Positions 1 to 9,332 of a stretch of DNA of 64,000 bases are shown here, piece by piece (the stretch's first letter is position 1; every line of letters begins with the position of its first letter). Position numbers and translations under genes: made by a program. The notes under the pieces were generated by a model that was not told where the DNA came from, made no database searches, and was given only the letters and a program-made list of their open reading frames with translations. This DNA comes from Planctomycetota bacterium. GTDB lineage: Bacteria; Planctomycetota; Planctomycetia; Gemmatales; Gemmataceae. Where the stretch lies: positions 1 to 64,000 of the forward strand of contig JAIOPV010000278.1 of the NCBI GenBank assembly GCA_021413735.1, written 5' to 3'.

Positions 1-24
1 CGTCGGCCTGACGGCTCGACGCTC
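1..24. repeat. arm of an interspersed palindromic repeat, cut by the window edge
   Basis: The first 24 bases are nearly identical to a stretch at 37462-37485, where the same sequence is one arm of a complete inverted repeat (37397..37487). Only one arm is visible here, just past the stop codon of the phosphatase-like gene, so the other arm should lie upstream of the window. Confidence 0.7.
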
Positions 25-562
25 ACAGACTGCAAATTTTGTTCGTCGCACCTTGAGCTTCGAGTGCGTCGTACTCCTTTTCCATCTCCTCGTAATAATC
101 CGATAGCCGCACGGCGGAATGCAGCCGTTGCCACTCCTCGAATTGACGGAGAACGCCAGGCACATCCAGAAGCGAATCCCCAAGGGACACCACGACCCGA
201 TTTGGGCGTTGCCGGGTGGGGTCGAGCAACTTCAACGCCTCCGACACGCCGAGTTCCTGACACGCGATCAGATACGCCATCGCGACACTGCGGCCACGAC
301 CCGCACGGCAACTCACGAGCAACTTATCCTTGCCCTTCGCGAAGTTCAGTCCTTCTTCGATCAGCGTTCGCGTTGGAAGTTGCTTGTTCGGGCGTAGTTC
401 CTCGATGTCATCGAACCACAGGAAGAGATGCGAGCGTGTGTTTGCTTGCACGAAGCCGGTCGGCTGCTTGTCGGAATCGAGCATCGCGAGGGCGTGCCAT
501 TCGTTTGGTTCCCGCTCCAATAACAGACTCGCGGCGACATAGCTGGCGATGCGAATTTCCAT
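23..562 (-). CDS. PTP/dual-specificity-like phosphatase family protein, variant signature
   Basis: A 179-residue cytoplasmic protein with no signal peptide. The signature SCRAGRGRS near the middle fits the protein tyrosine/dual-specificity phosphatase loop Cx2Gx2R[ST], with catalytic Cys and Arg present. The residue before the Cys is Ser instead of the usual His. The ATG at 562 follows GAGG at good spacing; a longer reading frame exists upstream but would overlap the next gene and is arginine-rich shadow sequence. It is the last gene of the minus-strand row starting at 5889, 14 bases after its neighbour. Substrate unknown. It could be an inactive or atypical phosphatase; the fold is inferred from the loop only. 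Confidence 0.72.
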   Translation of the reverse strand: MEIRIASYVAASLLLEREPNEWHALAMLDSDKQPTGFVQANTRSHLFLWFDDIEELRPNKQLPTRTLIEEGLNFAKGKDKLLVSCRAGRGRSVAMAYLIACQELGVSEALKLLDPTRQRPNRVVVSLGDSLLDVPGVLRQFEEWQRLHSAVRLSDYYEEMEKEYDALEAQGATNKICSL

Positions 563-576
563 GTGAACCTCGTGAT

Positions 577-1224
577 TCACGATTTGCCGAGGATGCCGTC
601 GACGACCCAACAGCCGCGAACGTGCGGCCCTGCTCCGCGGCAATGCTGAAGGATGTCGTCGTTGTCGCAGCCAGCATCTTGCAGAGCGTCGGCGAGAATC
701 GGCATCGCACTGAAATCGCGGGAAGCGTACATCTCCTGTGCAAGCGCCACGACCGTTGACGTGTTCCACGCCGCCTCGAACGCCACTGGACGAAACGGAT
801 TGCCGAAGATGTCGCGGAGCAAATCTGCTTGAACGAGGTATTCCGCGTCTGTGTCTTCACTCGAACTCGCAGCGTCGTGCAACACGTTGCTGACTCCAAT
901 CCCAGAGGTCAGCCATCTGTCACCCGATTTCACGAGGGCTTGGTACGCCTTCCGGTGACGTTCAGCAGTGATCGTGAGTTCGTATACCTGTCTCGCGAGA
1001 TCGTAGTATTCGTCCGGAATGGGCTCCTCATGTGGGCCATCCGCAAGTCCCTCGATAAGTGCGAGAAGGTCTTGAACCACCTTCGGAATCAGCGACATCT
1101 GTCCGATCGCATGGGTTGCACAAGCAACAGCGAACAGCCGCGTTTTGCGTTCGCCAGTTTTCGCTCGAACCGCAGGCCACATCCGAGTTGGCTCGATCTC
1201 TGTGAACCACTCCTCTTCCGTCAT
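577..1224 (-). CDS. Gemmataceae-type conserved hypothetical protein (MTEEEW / HVRGCWVVD family), copy 1
   Basis: A 215-residue soluble protein without recognised enzymatic motifs. It begins MTEEEW and ends with a strongly conserved tail: LLRDIFGNPFRP, then LADALQDAGCDNDDIL, then HVRGCWVVD. A second copy at 44860..45450 shares the start and whole tail but has a different middle. The start overlaps the DUF1501 stop by 4 bases (ATGA), which fixes the start and suggests translational coupling. I recall this as a family common in Gemmata relatives; no function is known to me. Two conserved cysteines and the acidic CDNDD segment could bind a metal, but this is a guess. Confidence 0.85.
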   Translation of the reverse strand: MTEEEWFTEIEPTRMWPAVRAKTGERKTRLFAVACATHAIGQMSLIPKVVQDLLALIEGLADGPHEEPIPDEYYDLARQVYELTITAERHRKAYQALVKSGDRWLTSGIGVSNVLHDAASSSEDTDAEYLVQADLLRDIFGNPFRPVAFEAAWNTSTVVALAQEMYASRDFSAMPILADALQDAGCDNDDILQHCRGAGPHVRGCWVVDGILGKS

Positions 1225-2651
1225 GCCAATATCCCCTTCACGACGTGGGCTTCCTCGACGCCGGTCAGCTTCTCCTTCAGGCCGTTCTGCTCGATGAACA
1301 ACTGCTCGTGACTCATCCCCAACAAGTGCAAGATCGTCGCGTGCCAGTCGCGGACACTCACCGGGTTCTCGACCACCTTCAACCCCAAGTCGTCGGTTGA
1401 GCCGTAAGTGATGCCAGGCTTCACGCCGCCACCGGCCATCCACGTGCAGAACGCATTCTTGTTGTGATCGCGACCCGCCTTCCGCTCGTCCTTGTCCGGC
1501 GGCAACTGCGAGATCGGCAACCGACCAAACTCGCCACCCCACACCACGAGCGTGCTGTCGAGCAAGCCGCGTTGCTTCAAGTCACGCAGCAGTGCCATGA
1601 TCGGCTTGTCGGTGCGGTCACACGCCGATTTCAGTTCCGTGGCGATGTTGTTGTGCGTGTCCCAAATGTGGGCGTTGATGTAAAGTTGCACGAAACGCAC
1701 GCCGCGTTCCACGAGTCGGCGAGCGATCAGGCAACGCCTCCCGTATGAGTCCGTTGGCTCGCGACCGATGCCGTACATCTCCTGAAGTTTCAGTGGTTCA
1801 TGCGTGATGTCGAGGGCATCGCTCGCGGCGATCTGCATGCGTGCCGCGAGTTCGTAACTGGCAATGCGGGCGTCGAGAATCGGCTGGCCTGGGTGGTTCT
1901 GCCGATGCAGGTCGTCGAGCCGTGAGATGAGGGCACGTTCCGCTGTGGCGATGCGTTCGGGGCGAGGCGTGTCCGGTTTGAGGTTCAGCACCGGCGACCC
2001 CGTCGAGCGAAACCGCGTGCCCTGGAACATCGGCGGCAAGAACCCCGACTGCCAGTTCTCGACGCCGTTGACGGGCAACCCCTTCGGGTCATCGAGGACG
2101 ACATACGCCGGCAAGTTCTGGTTCTCGCTGCCGAGACCGTAGACCACCCACGAGCCGAGCGTCGGTCGGCCCGGCGTGATCTTCCCGGACTGGATCATGT
2201 ACACAGCGGGTTCGTGCGTGATGTTCGTGGTGACCATCGACCGGATGAACGCGACGTCATCGACGACCTGAGAGAAGTGCGGCATGACGTTCGACACCCA
2301 CGCGCCGCACTGCCCGTGCTGTGCGAACTTGAACGGACTTCGCATGATCGCGCCGGCGTTCGAGATGAACTCGATTTCGCCAGCGAGTTTGTCGGCGTAG
2401 GCTTCGCCGTGGTGCTTGTCGAGGGTGGGCTTGGGGTCGAACAAATCCATCTGGCTCGGGCCGCCGTTCATGAACAGATGAATGACGGATTTGGCCTTCG
2501 CCGGGAAGTGCGCGATCCGCGGCTTGAGGTCGTTTGGTGTGGCCGCAGCGGCATCGCGATCGAGCAGCGACGCGAGCGCCGCACCGCAGATGCCACCGGG
2601 CACGCTGCGGAATAGATCGCGGCGACTCGGGAACGCAGAGTGAAAAGCCAT
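1221..2651 (-). CDS. DUF1501 domain protein, Tat-exported, sulfatase/phosphatase-like fold
   Basis: 476 residues. The N-terminus SRRDLFRS plus an alanine-rich stretch is a twin-arginine export signal, so a folded protein probably reaches the periplasm. The body shows typical DUF1501 segments: MNGGPSQMDLFDPKP, WDTHNN, WGGEFGR and a C-terminal HATILHLLG. The family is related to alkaline phosphatase/sulfatase proteins and in planctomycetes usually sits beside DUF1549/DUF1553 cytochrome genes, as here (3235..5889). A toxin-antitoxin pair lies between the two. The downstream gene starts inside its stop codon. Substrate unknown; a role in degrading complex sulfated polymers is often supposed, not shown. 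Confidence 0.92.
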   Translation of the reverse strand: MAFHSAFPSRRDLFRSVPGGICGAALASLLDRDAAAATPNDLKPRIAHFPAKAKSVIHLFMNGGPSQMDLFDPKPTLDKHHGEAYADKLAGEIEFISNAGAIMRSPFKFAQHGQCGAWVSNVMPHFSQVVDDVAFIRSMVTTNITHEPAVYMIQSGKITPGRPTLGSWVVYGLGSENQNLPAYVVLDDPKGLPVNGVENWQSGFLPPMFQGTRFRSTGSPVLNLKPDTPRPERIATAERALISRLDDLHRQNHPGQPILDARIASYELAARMQIAASDALDITHEPLKLQEMYGIGREPTDSYGRRCLIARRLVERGVRFVQLYINAHIWDTHNNIATELKSACDRTDKPIMALLRDLKQRGLLDSTLVVWGGEFGRLPISQLPPDKDERKAGRDHNKNAFCTWMAGGGVKPGITYGSTDDLGLKVVENPVSVRDWHATILHLLGMSHEQLFIEQNGLKEKLTGVEEAHVVKGILA

Positions 2652-2661
2652 AAATTACCAT

Positions 2662-2958
2662 TCAAGCGCGTGATTGCCACGCCGACGAATCGCGTGACGA
2701 GTGCAGAACAGCCAACACTTCAACCCGTTCCGAGATAATCACGTAGTACACGATGTAGCGGAACTTCCGCAGGCGAGCGGCCCGCACATCTTGTGCGATA
2801 ATGCCATACAGTTGGGGCATTGCCTCGATGCGTTCGAGAACGTCACGCAAGCGTCGGCTGAATTGGGCACCAAGCCCGGTTTGCGCTTGTTCCAGAGCCG
2901 CGTGAGCTGCCAGGACATCGGCCTCGGCCTCTGGTCGCAGGATGACGGGCAAGCTCAT
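2662..2958 (-). CDS. ParE/RelE-family toxin
   Basis: A 98-residue basic protein with RelE/ParE features: a long helix pair at 10-45 with repeated Arg, then the strand pattern RLRKFRYIVYYVI and a C-terminal VLAVLHSSRD. Toxins of this superfamily either cleave ribosome-bound mRNA or poison gyrase; the sequence alone does not say which. Its ATG overlaps the antitoxin stop (ATGA), the usual arrangement for antitoxin-first modules. It ends 11 bases before the DUF1501 start, so it probably shares that transcript. Confidence 0.85.
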   Translation of the reverse strand: MSLPVILRPEAEADVLAAHAALEQAQTGLGAQFSRRLRDVLERIEAMPQLYGIIAQDVRAARLRKFRYIVYYVIISERVEVLAVLHSSRDSSAWQSRA

Positions 2959-3182
2959 GACCCACCGTCAAGTTTGTCCAGCACTTCACGCCAGGGTTTG
3001 CCGACGCCAGGTTTGGCTTCGGCGTCTGCTCGCCGATGAGCGAGTTCCACACGGTGCCACTCTGGAATGTCGCTCGGTTCAACCTGTTCGGGCAGGCTAT
3101 CCCAAATCTGTTCGATCAGTTCCAACCGTTCCGCAACGGTGAGTTGGTCGATACCCAATGATGCAACGCTGACAGCCATCAC
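2955..3182 (-). CDS. antitoxin, addiction-module component family (PF09720-like)
   Basis: A 75-residue acidic protein. The segment LTVAERLELIEQIWDSL is typical of the short 'putative addiction module component' antitoxins that precede ParE toxins. The C-terminal part, rich in charged residues and Pro, would wrap the toxin. A second Met directly follows the first, so the start may be 3 bases later. It lies 52 bases downstream of the cytochrome gene, inside what is otherwise a two-gene cytochrome/DUF1501 operon. Confidence 0.85.
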   Translation of the reverse strand: MMAVSVASLGIDQLTVAERLELIEQIWDSLPEQVEPSDIPEWHRVELAHRRADAEAKPGVGKPWREVLDKLDGGS

Positions 3183-3234
3183 AGCAACTCCCTAGACTTG
3201 TACCCTTCCACAGAATACCAAACGACTCCGACCT

Positions 3235-5889
3235 TCAATCGACGTACAAGAACGCGGCGGAGTTCATGATCGCGTGACAATACGTTGTCAGCGCCTTCAA
3301 CTGCGAAGCAGCACGATCCGGAGCTTTCGATTGCTTCTCGTAAGCGTCCGCGAACTCGGCTATCGCCGCACGACCGAGCTTCCGCTCCTCAGTCGTCGGC
3401 GTGCGGCTCATCGCCACCAAATACACCAACTCGATCTGCGTATCGGCTGACGGAGCATCCTTCAGCACGCGAGCGGCGAAGTCGGCGGCGAGTTGCTCGA
3501 CCACGCCATTGTTCAGCAGGTGAAGTGCCTGCGGGGCGACAGTCGAAACGCGGCGCTCGATGCAGTTCGGGTTCAGTTGCGGGAAGTCGAACGTCTCAAG
3601 GTGCGTCGCGATCTGCTTGCGGGTCTGTTGCACATACACGATCCGTCGCCAGCCCTTCGCGGTGCCCACGGGTGTCACGAGGCCATCCGGACGAACCTTC
3701 ACGGTATCGGCGGGACCGCCACGGCGAGGGTCGAGCTTCCCCGCGATGAGCAGCAGCGTGTCGTAGAGCGATTCTGCATCGAGCCTCGTCATCGGCATGT
3801 GTGAAAGCAGCGCATTGCCAGGGTCGGCTTTCTCCAGTTCCGGCGTGGTCGCGGAACCCTGGCGGTATGTCGCACTGGTCACGATCAGCTTGTGAATCGC
3901 CTTGCGGCTCCAGTTCAGGCGAACGAACTCAGTCGCGAGCCAGTCGAGCAGTTCAGGGTGCGTCGGCGGCGTGCCCGTTTTGCCGAAGTTGCCCAGCGAC
4001 GCGACGATACCCGTTCCGAAATGATGCTTCCAGATTCGGTTCACTTCGACGCGAGCGGTCAGCGGGTTGGTTGGCTGAGTTGCCCACTTCGCGAAGGCAA
4101 GTCGGCGGCCGGTCTTCTTCGCGTTCGGCCACGGTGGGGTCACCGTGAACGGAGTCTTGCCGTCGGTCAGCACGGACGGCACGCCCGGCCCGACCAACAG
4201 CGACGGATTGTTGAAATCGCCGCGACGATACACATACGTCGGCGACGGGTCACCGCGATCCCACAACGCCTGAATCTTCGGCTCGGGCTGCTTCGCTTTC
4301 ACGGTCTCCCAAGCCTTGCGTTCCTTGGTCGTCACGAACGGCAGCATCCGACCTGGCATCGTGTCCACACTCACCGGACCGATGCCGGGCTTGATCTCGG
4401 GCTTGAGCCAATCGTATTCGTCGAGTGCGCCCTTGAAGACCGCGACGAGGCGGTAGTAATCGCGGTGCGGGATCGGGTCGAACTTGTGCGTGTGACAGCG
4501 AGCGCACTTCATCGTGAGGCCCATGACCGCCGTGCTGACGACGTCGATCTCATCCGCGATGACTTCGATGCGATCCGGGATGAAGCCGGTGATGTTCGCC
4601 CAGGTTGCGTCCGGCGTCATGCGAAGGAAGCCGGTGGCCACGAGGTTGTCGTAAATCTCGGGCGTGATCTCGCGCGCGGTTTCGTAGTCGACGAGTTCGT
4701 CGCCAGCGAGCTGTTCCCGCAGGAAGCGATCGTAGGGCTTGTCGGTGTTGAACGCCTCGATGACGTAATCGCGATATCGCCAGGCGTGCTGTCGCGGCAG
4801 GTCTTGCTCGCGTTTGCCCTCGGAGTCGGCGTAGCCCGCGAGGTCGAGCCAGAAGCGACCCCAGCGTTCCCCGTATCTCGGTGACGCAAGCAAACGATCG
4901 ACTGCTTTCTCGTAAGCGGTCGGCGTGGTATCTGCGAGAAACGCCTTCACCTCGGCTGGCTCTGGTGGAAGACCCGTGAGGTCGAACGAGACTCGCCGCA
5001 GGAGCGTGGCGCGATCCGCTTCCGGTGATAGCGACAGCCCGCGTGCCTCGAGCTTTTCCAGCACGAACGCATCAATCGCATTGCGAACGCGGCTAGCATC
5101 CTTCACGGTCGGTGGCTTCACAGCCTTCGGCGACTGAAACGACCAGAACGCTCGGTCTTTGTCGGTCACGAGCGTGTCGGGCGTCGTCGTGGCGACATCG
5201 GGTTCGCTGGCCACTTCGGGAGCACCGGCTGCGATCCACTTCATGAGGGTGTCGAACTCAGCCTTCTCGATGGGCTTCACGCACGCATCGACGAGCAAAC
5301 CCGGCGGCGGCATCGCTCCGCTGTGAATGCCCTTCATCATGAGGCTTTCAAACGGCTTGCCGGAGACGAACCCCGGCCCAGACTTTCCCCCTTTGAGCAT
5401 GCTGGCACGCGTGCGAAGATCAAGCCCGGCCGCTTGGTGATTGCGACCGTGACACACCGTGCAGTGCCGCAACATGATCGGAATGACATCGTGTTGCGTC
5501 GGGATCGCGTCCGGCTTGCCGGTCTTCGCACCGTCGCTGATCCACTGCTTCAGCAACGCCACTTCCTTTTCGCCGAGTGCGTCCTTCTTGGCGGGGGGCA
5601 TCTCGCCCTTGTGAACCTTCTCGAACAGCGGACTCTTTTCGGGTTTACCCGCCACGATCACCGGTCCGGTTTCGCCACCGCGTGCGATGCCTGCCGGCGT
5701 GCTGAGGTCGAGATCGCCTTTGCGGGTCTTCTCGCCGTGGCAACGGACGCACTTCGCATCAAGCAGCGGCTTGATGTCGTTGGCGAATGACGGCGAGGTC
5801 GCCGGCTGCGCAGGAAGTGGAGTTGCCGAGGCGAATCCCAATGCGAGGACCGCAGCGAACAGCAGGATCGGGAACAGCCCACGAAGCAT
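3235..5889 (-). CDS. PSCyt1/DUF1549/DUF1553 (PSD1) planctomycete cytochrome protein
   Basis: 884 residues with an N-terminal signal segment (MLRGLFPILLFAAVLALG). Two haem c motifs lie in the first part, CVRCH at about 47-51 and CTVCH at about 143-147, each in a PSCyt1-type module. A DUF1549 region follows, with the signature CARCHTHKFDP, then the C-terminal DUF1553 region ending in an IMNSAAFLYVD tail. The frame stays open upstream to 6378 but crosses a palindromic repeat and the divergent chaperone gene, so the start at 5889, directly before the signal peptide, is chosen. Likely an exported multihaem protein acting with the downstream DUF1501 protein; the reaction is not established. Confidence 0.93.
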   Translation of the reverse strand: MLRGLFPILLFAAVLALGFASATPLPAQPATSPSFANDIKPLLDAKCVRCHGEKTRKGDLDLSTPAGIARGGETGPVIVAGKPEKSPLFEKVHKGEMPPAKKDALGEKEVALLKQWISDGAKTGKPDAIPTQHDVIPIMLRHCTVCHGRNHQAAGLDLRTRASMLKGGKSGPGFVSGKPFESLMMKGIHSGAMPPPGLLVDACVKPIEKAEFDTLMKWIAAGAPEVASEPDVATTTPDTLVTDKDRAFWSFQSPKAVKPPTVKDASRVRNAIDAFVLEKLEARGLSLSPEADRATLLRRVSFDLTGLPPEPAEVKAFLADTTPTAYEKAVDRLLASPRYGERWGRFWLDLAGYADSEGKREQDLPRQHAWRYRDYVIEAFNTDKPYDRFLREQLAGDELVDYETAREITPEIYDNLVATGFLRMTPDATWANITGFIPDRIEVIADEIDVVSTAVMGLTMKCARCHTHKFDPIPHRDYYRLVAVFKGALDEYDWLKPEIKPGIGPVSVDTMPGRMLPFVTTKERKAWETVKAKQPEPKIQALWDRGDPSPTYVYRRGDFNNPSLLVGPGVPSVLTDGKTPFTVTPPWPNAKKTGRRLAFAKWATQPTNPLTARVEVNRIWKHHFGTGIVASLGNFGKTGTPPTHPELLDWLATEFVRLNWSRKAIHKLIVTSATYRQGSATTPELEKADPGNALLSHMPMTRLDAESLYDTLLLIAGKLDPRRGGPADTVKVRPDGLVTPVGTAKGWRRIVYVQQTRKQIATHLETFDFPQLNPNCIERRVSTVAPQALHLLNNGVVEQLAADFAARVLKDAPSADTQIELVYLVAMSRTPTTEERKLGRAAIAEFADAYEKQSKAPDRAASQLKALTTYCHAIMNSAAFLYVD

Positions 5890-5963
5890 GATAACCTCGG
5901 CGCGATGAGTGCGAGGCTTCAGCTTACACGCGACCGGTTGCGGGACATAGCCGGAACAAGCAA

Positions 5964-6083
5964 ACACAGGGCTTCCGCCCTGTGCTACAAACGCCGGCCC
6001 CATCCGGGGCGGAAAACCGAGACCAACCACCCTCTTCGCCCTGGAAGGGCCGTCTTTCGTAGCACAGGGCGGAAGCCCCGTGT
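5964..6083. repeat. inverted repeat (GTAGCACAGGGCGGAAG family)
   Basis: Arms at 5964-5988 and 6059-6083 are near-perfect reverse complements built around CACAGGGCGGAAGCCC. The 70-base centre contains further short GC-rich complementary runs. It fills most of the divergent spacer between the cytochrome gene and the Hsp70 gene. The Hsp70 promoter must therefore lie inside it or in the last 60 bases before the start. Confidence 0.85.
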
Positions 6084-6145
6084 CTTCTTCTACAATACCC
6101 GCAGACACGAACCAGCAGCGCCCGACTCCTTCTGACACACGAACC

Positions 6146-7975
<1,830 letters not shown>

Positions 7976-8038
7976 CCCGCTCCCTTGCGGTCGCGGCTCG
8001 CCCACTGACGACGAGAGCCGCGACCGCAAGGGTGCGGG
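7976..8038. repeat. inverted repeat (CCCTTGCGGTCGCGG family)
   Basis: Arms at 7976-7999 and 8015-8038 are almost perfect complements around TCCCTTGCGGTCGCGG, with a 15-base centre. It begins at the hscA stop codon and ends just before the iscX ribosome binding site. It could act as an attenuator or mRNA-stabilising hairpin between the two genes. A related hairpin occurs at 55852..55888. Confidence 0.85.
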
Positions 8039-8052
8039 CTTTGGAGGCCGAA

Positions 8053-8262
8053 ATGACCTGGTACGATGCACGCGAAGTGGGCGAAGCACTGTTCGATCAG
8101 TTCGACACGATCGACCCGCTGACGGTCCGCTTCACGGACTTGCACAAGCACGTTCTGAATCTGGAGGGCTTCACCGGCAAGCCCAACGAGTCGAACGAGA
8201 AGTTGCTCGAAGCGATTCAGATGGCGTGGTACGAGGAGTGGAAAGATGAATACGGGAAGTGA
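8053..8262 (+). CDS. iscX: Fe-S assembly protein IscX
   Basis: A 69-residue acidic protein. The pattern TWYDAREVGEALFDQF, then DPLTVRFTDLHKHVLNLEGF, then SNEKLLEAIQMAWYEEW follows IscX (YfhJ) along its whole length. IscX binds the cysteine desulfurase IscS and is thought to adjust iron delivery and Fe-S assembly rate. The ATG at 8053 follows GGAGG at 7-base spacing; an in-frame ATG 21 bases upstream lacks such a site. Adjacent to hscA on the same strand. Confidence 0.9.
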   Translation: MTWYDAREVGEALFDQFDTIDPLTVRFTDLHKHVLNLEGFTGKPNESNEKLLEAIQMAWYEEWKDEYGK

Positions 8263-8285
8263 GTGACACCGCGATGTCACTCACT
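8258..8285. terminator. hairpin between convergent genes iscX and DUF4349
   Basis: A perfect 11-base-pair stem (AGTGAGTGACA with TGTCACTCACT) and a 6-base loop. The stem includes the iscX stop codon and ends 6 bases before the stop of the opposing gene. No long T-run follows on either strand, so termination is inferred from placement. Confidence 0.6.
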
Positions 8286-8291
8286 CGAAAT

Positions 8292-9212
8292 TCACGACGA
8301 CGATGCGGTTGAACCCGCTGGCGGTGGAGTTGGCCGCGTTGAGGTCCGCGAACTCCGCGTGGTTCTTCGCACTCCAAATGCACCGACGATTCCCAGGGGC
8401 ACCAGCACCACCAACCACGGCGTCAGTGCCACAACAGTGAGAACCACCCATTGACCGAACTGGAGGAGCGAGTCCCACGATTCCGCGAACGTCGAACTGA
8501 TGCGGTTGCCGAACGTCGGCGAGGTCGGCGGCTTGTAGTCCTTGACCTCTCGCAGGGTCAGGTTGATCGTGGCGAGTTCGGTCCGATTCACCAGTCGGTT
8601 GAGCCGACCCTGCATCTGATCGATGTCGCGACGCACTTCCTCAATCCGCTTGCTCAACTTGAGGATGTCCTCTAACTTTTCATCCTTGCGTTTCTCCCTC
8701 ATGAGCACGTTGAGCTTGTCTTCCTCTTCCTTGTAGTTTTTAATCCAGCCTTGCACATCCGCGAACTCATCAGTGACGTCTTGCGAATCAACCGCGTTGC
8801 GTTCTGCAGTGCCGAGCGCGATTAACCCTTCACGTGCTCCCTGGAAGCTATCGACGGGAATCCGCAGGGAGAATGTCGCCGTGCGTCGCCGACCCGTGTC
8901 CTCTTTCACTTCAGACTTCGCAACGTAGCCCTTTTGTGCCGCAACGAGCTTCTCGACTTGCGGAAGAACTTCGTCCATGTTCGTGACGACGATATCCAGC
9001 GTGCCGGTGTAAATGATCTTTCGCTCTGCTGGAGTCGGGATGGGCTTGGCCACATCGCCGGCCGCCTGAGCTTTGCCTGCTGGGGCTGCGTCCTGGCCGC
9101 CTTCCTTTGCGGCCGGTTTGAAATCGGCCGCCTCGGGCGAACGTGCGCCTCCACATCCCGTCAGAAATGCGAAGCCGAGAATGATTGCACAGGTCGCGAG
9201 ATGTGAACGCAT
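8292..9212 (-). CDS. DUF4349 family lipoprotein
   Basis: 306 residues. The N-terminus MRSHLATCAIILGFAFLTGC is a lipoprotein signal with Cys at about 20 as lipid anchor. A Pro/Ala-rich linker follows, then the DUF4349 core with the strand IIYTGTLDIVVTNMDEVL and a long charged helix (about 150-215) likely to form a coiled coil. One hydrophobic segment (WVVLTVVALTPWLVVLVPLG) near the end should cross the membrane, followed by a basic tail. AGGAG precedes the ATG by 8 bases. Family function is unknown. Confidence 0.88.
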   Translation of the reverse strand: MRSHLATCAIILGFAFLTGCGGARSPEAADFKPAAKEGGQDAAPAGKAQAAGDVAKPIPTPAERKIIYTGTLDIVVTNMDEVLPQVEKLVAAQKGYVAKSEVKEDTGRRRTATFSLRIPVDSFQGAREGLIALGTAERNAVDSQDVTDEFADVQGWIKNYKEEEDKLNVLMREKRKDEKLEDILKLSKRIEEVRRDIDQMQGRLNRLVNRTELATINLTLREVKDYKPPTSPTFGNRISSTFAESWDSLLQFGQWVVLTVVALTPWLVVLVPLGIVGAFGVRRTTRSSRTSTRPTPPPAGSTASSS

Positions 9213-9332
9213 AACGGTGACTCCTGCCTGGGAAGCCGGCACATGGACGCTCGCAAGTGCGAAGCGTCGCAAATTGGAGGCTACCAGTAGGATCAAATTG
9301 CCATCACTTTATTCCGTGAGACGGCAGAAGAA

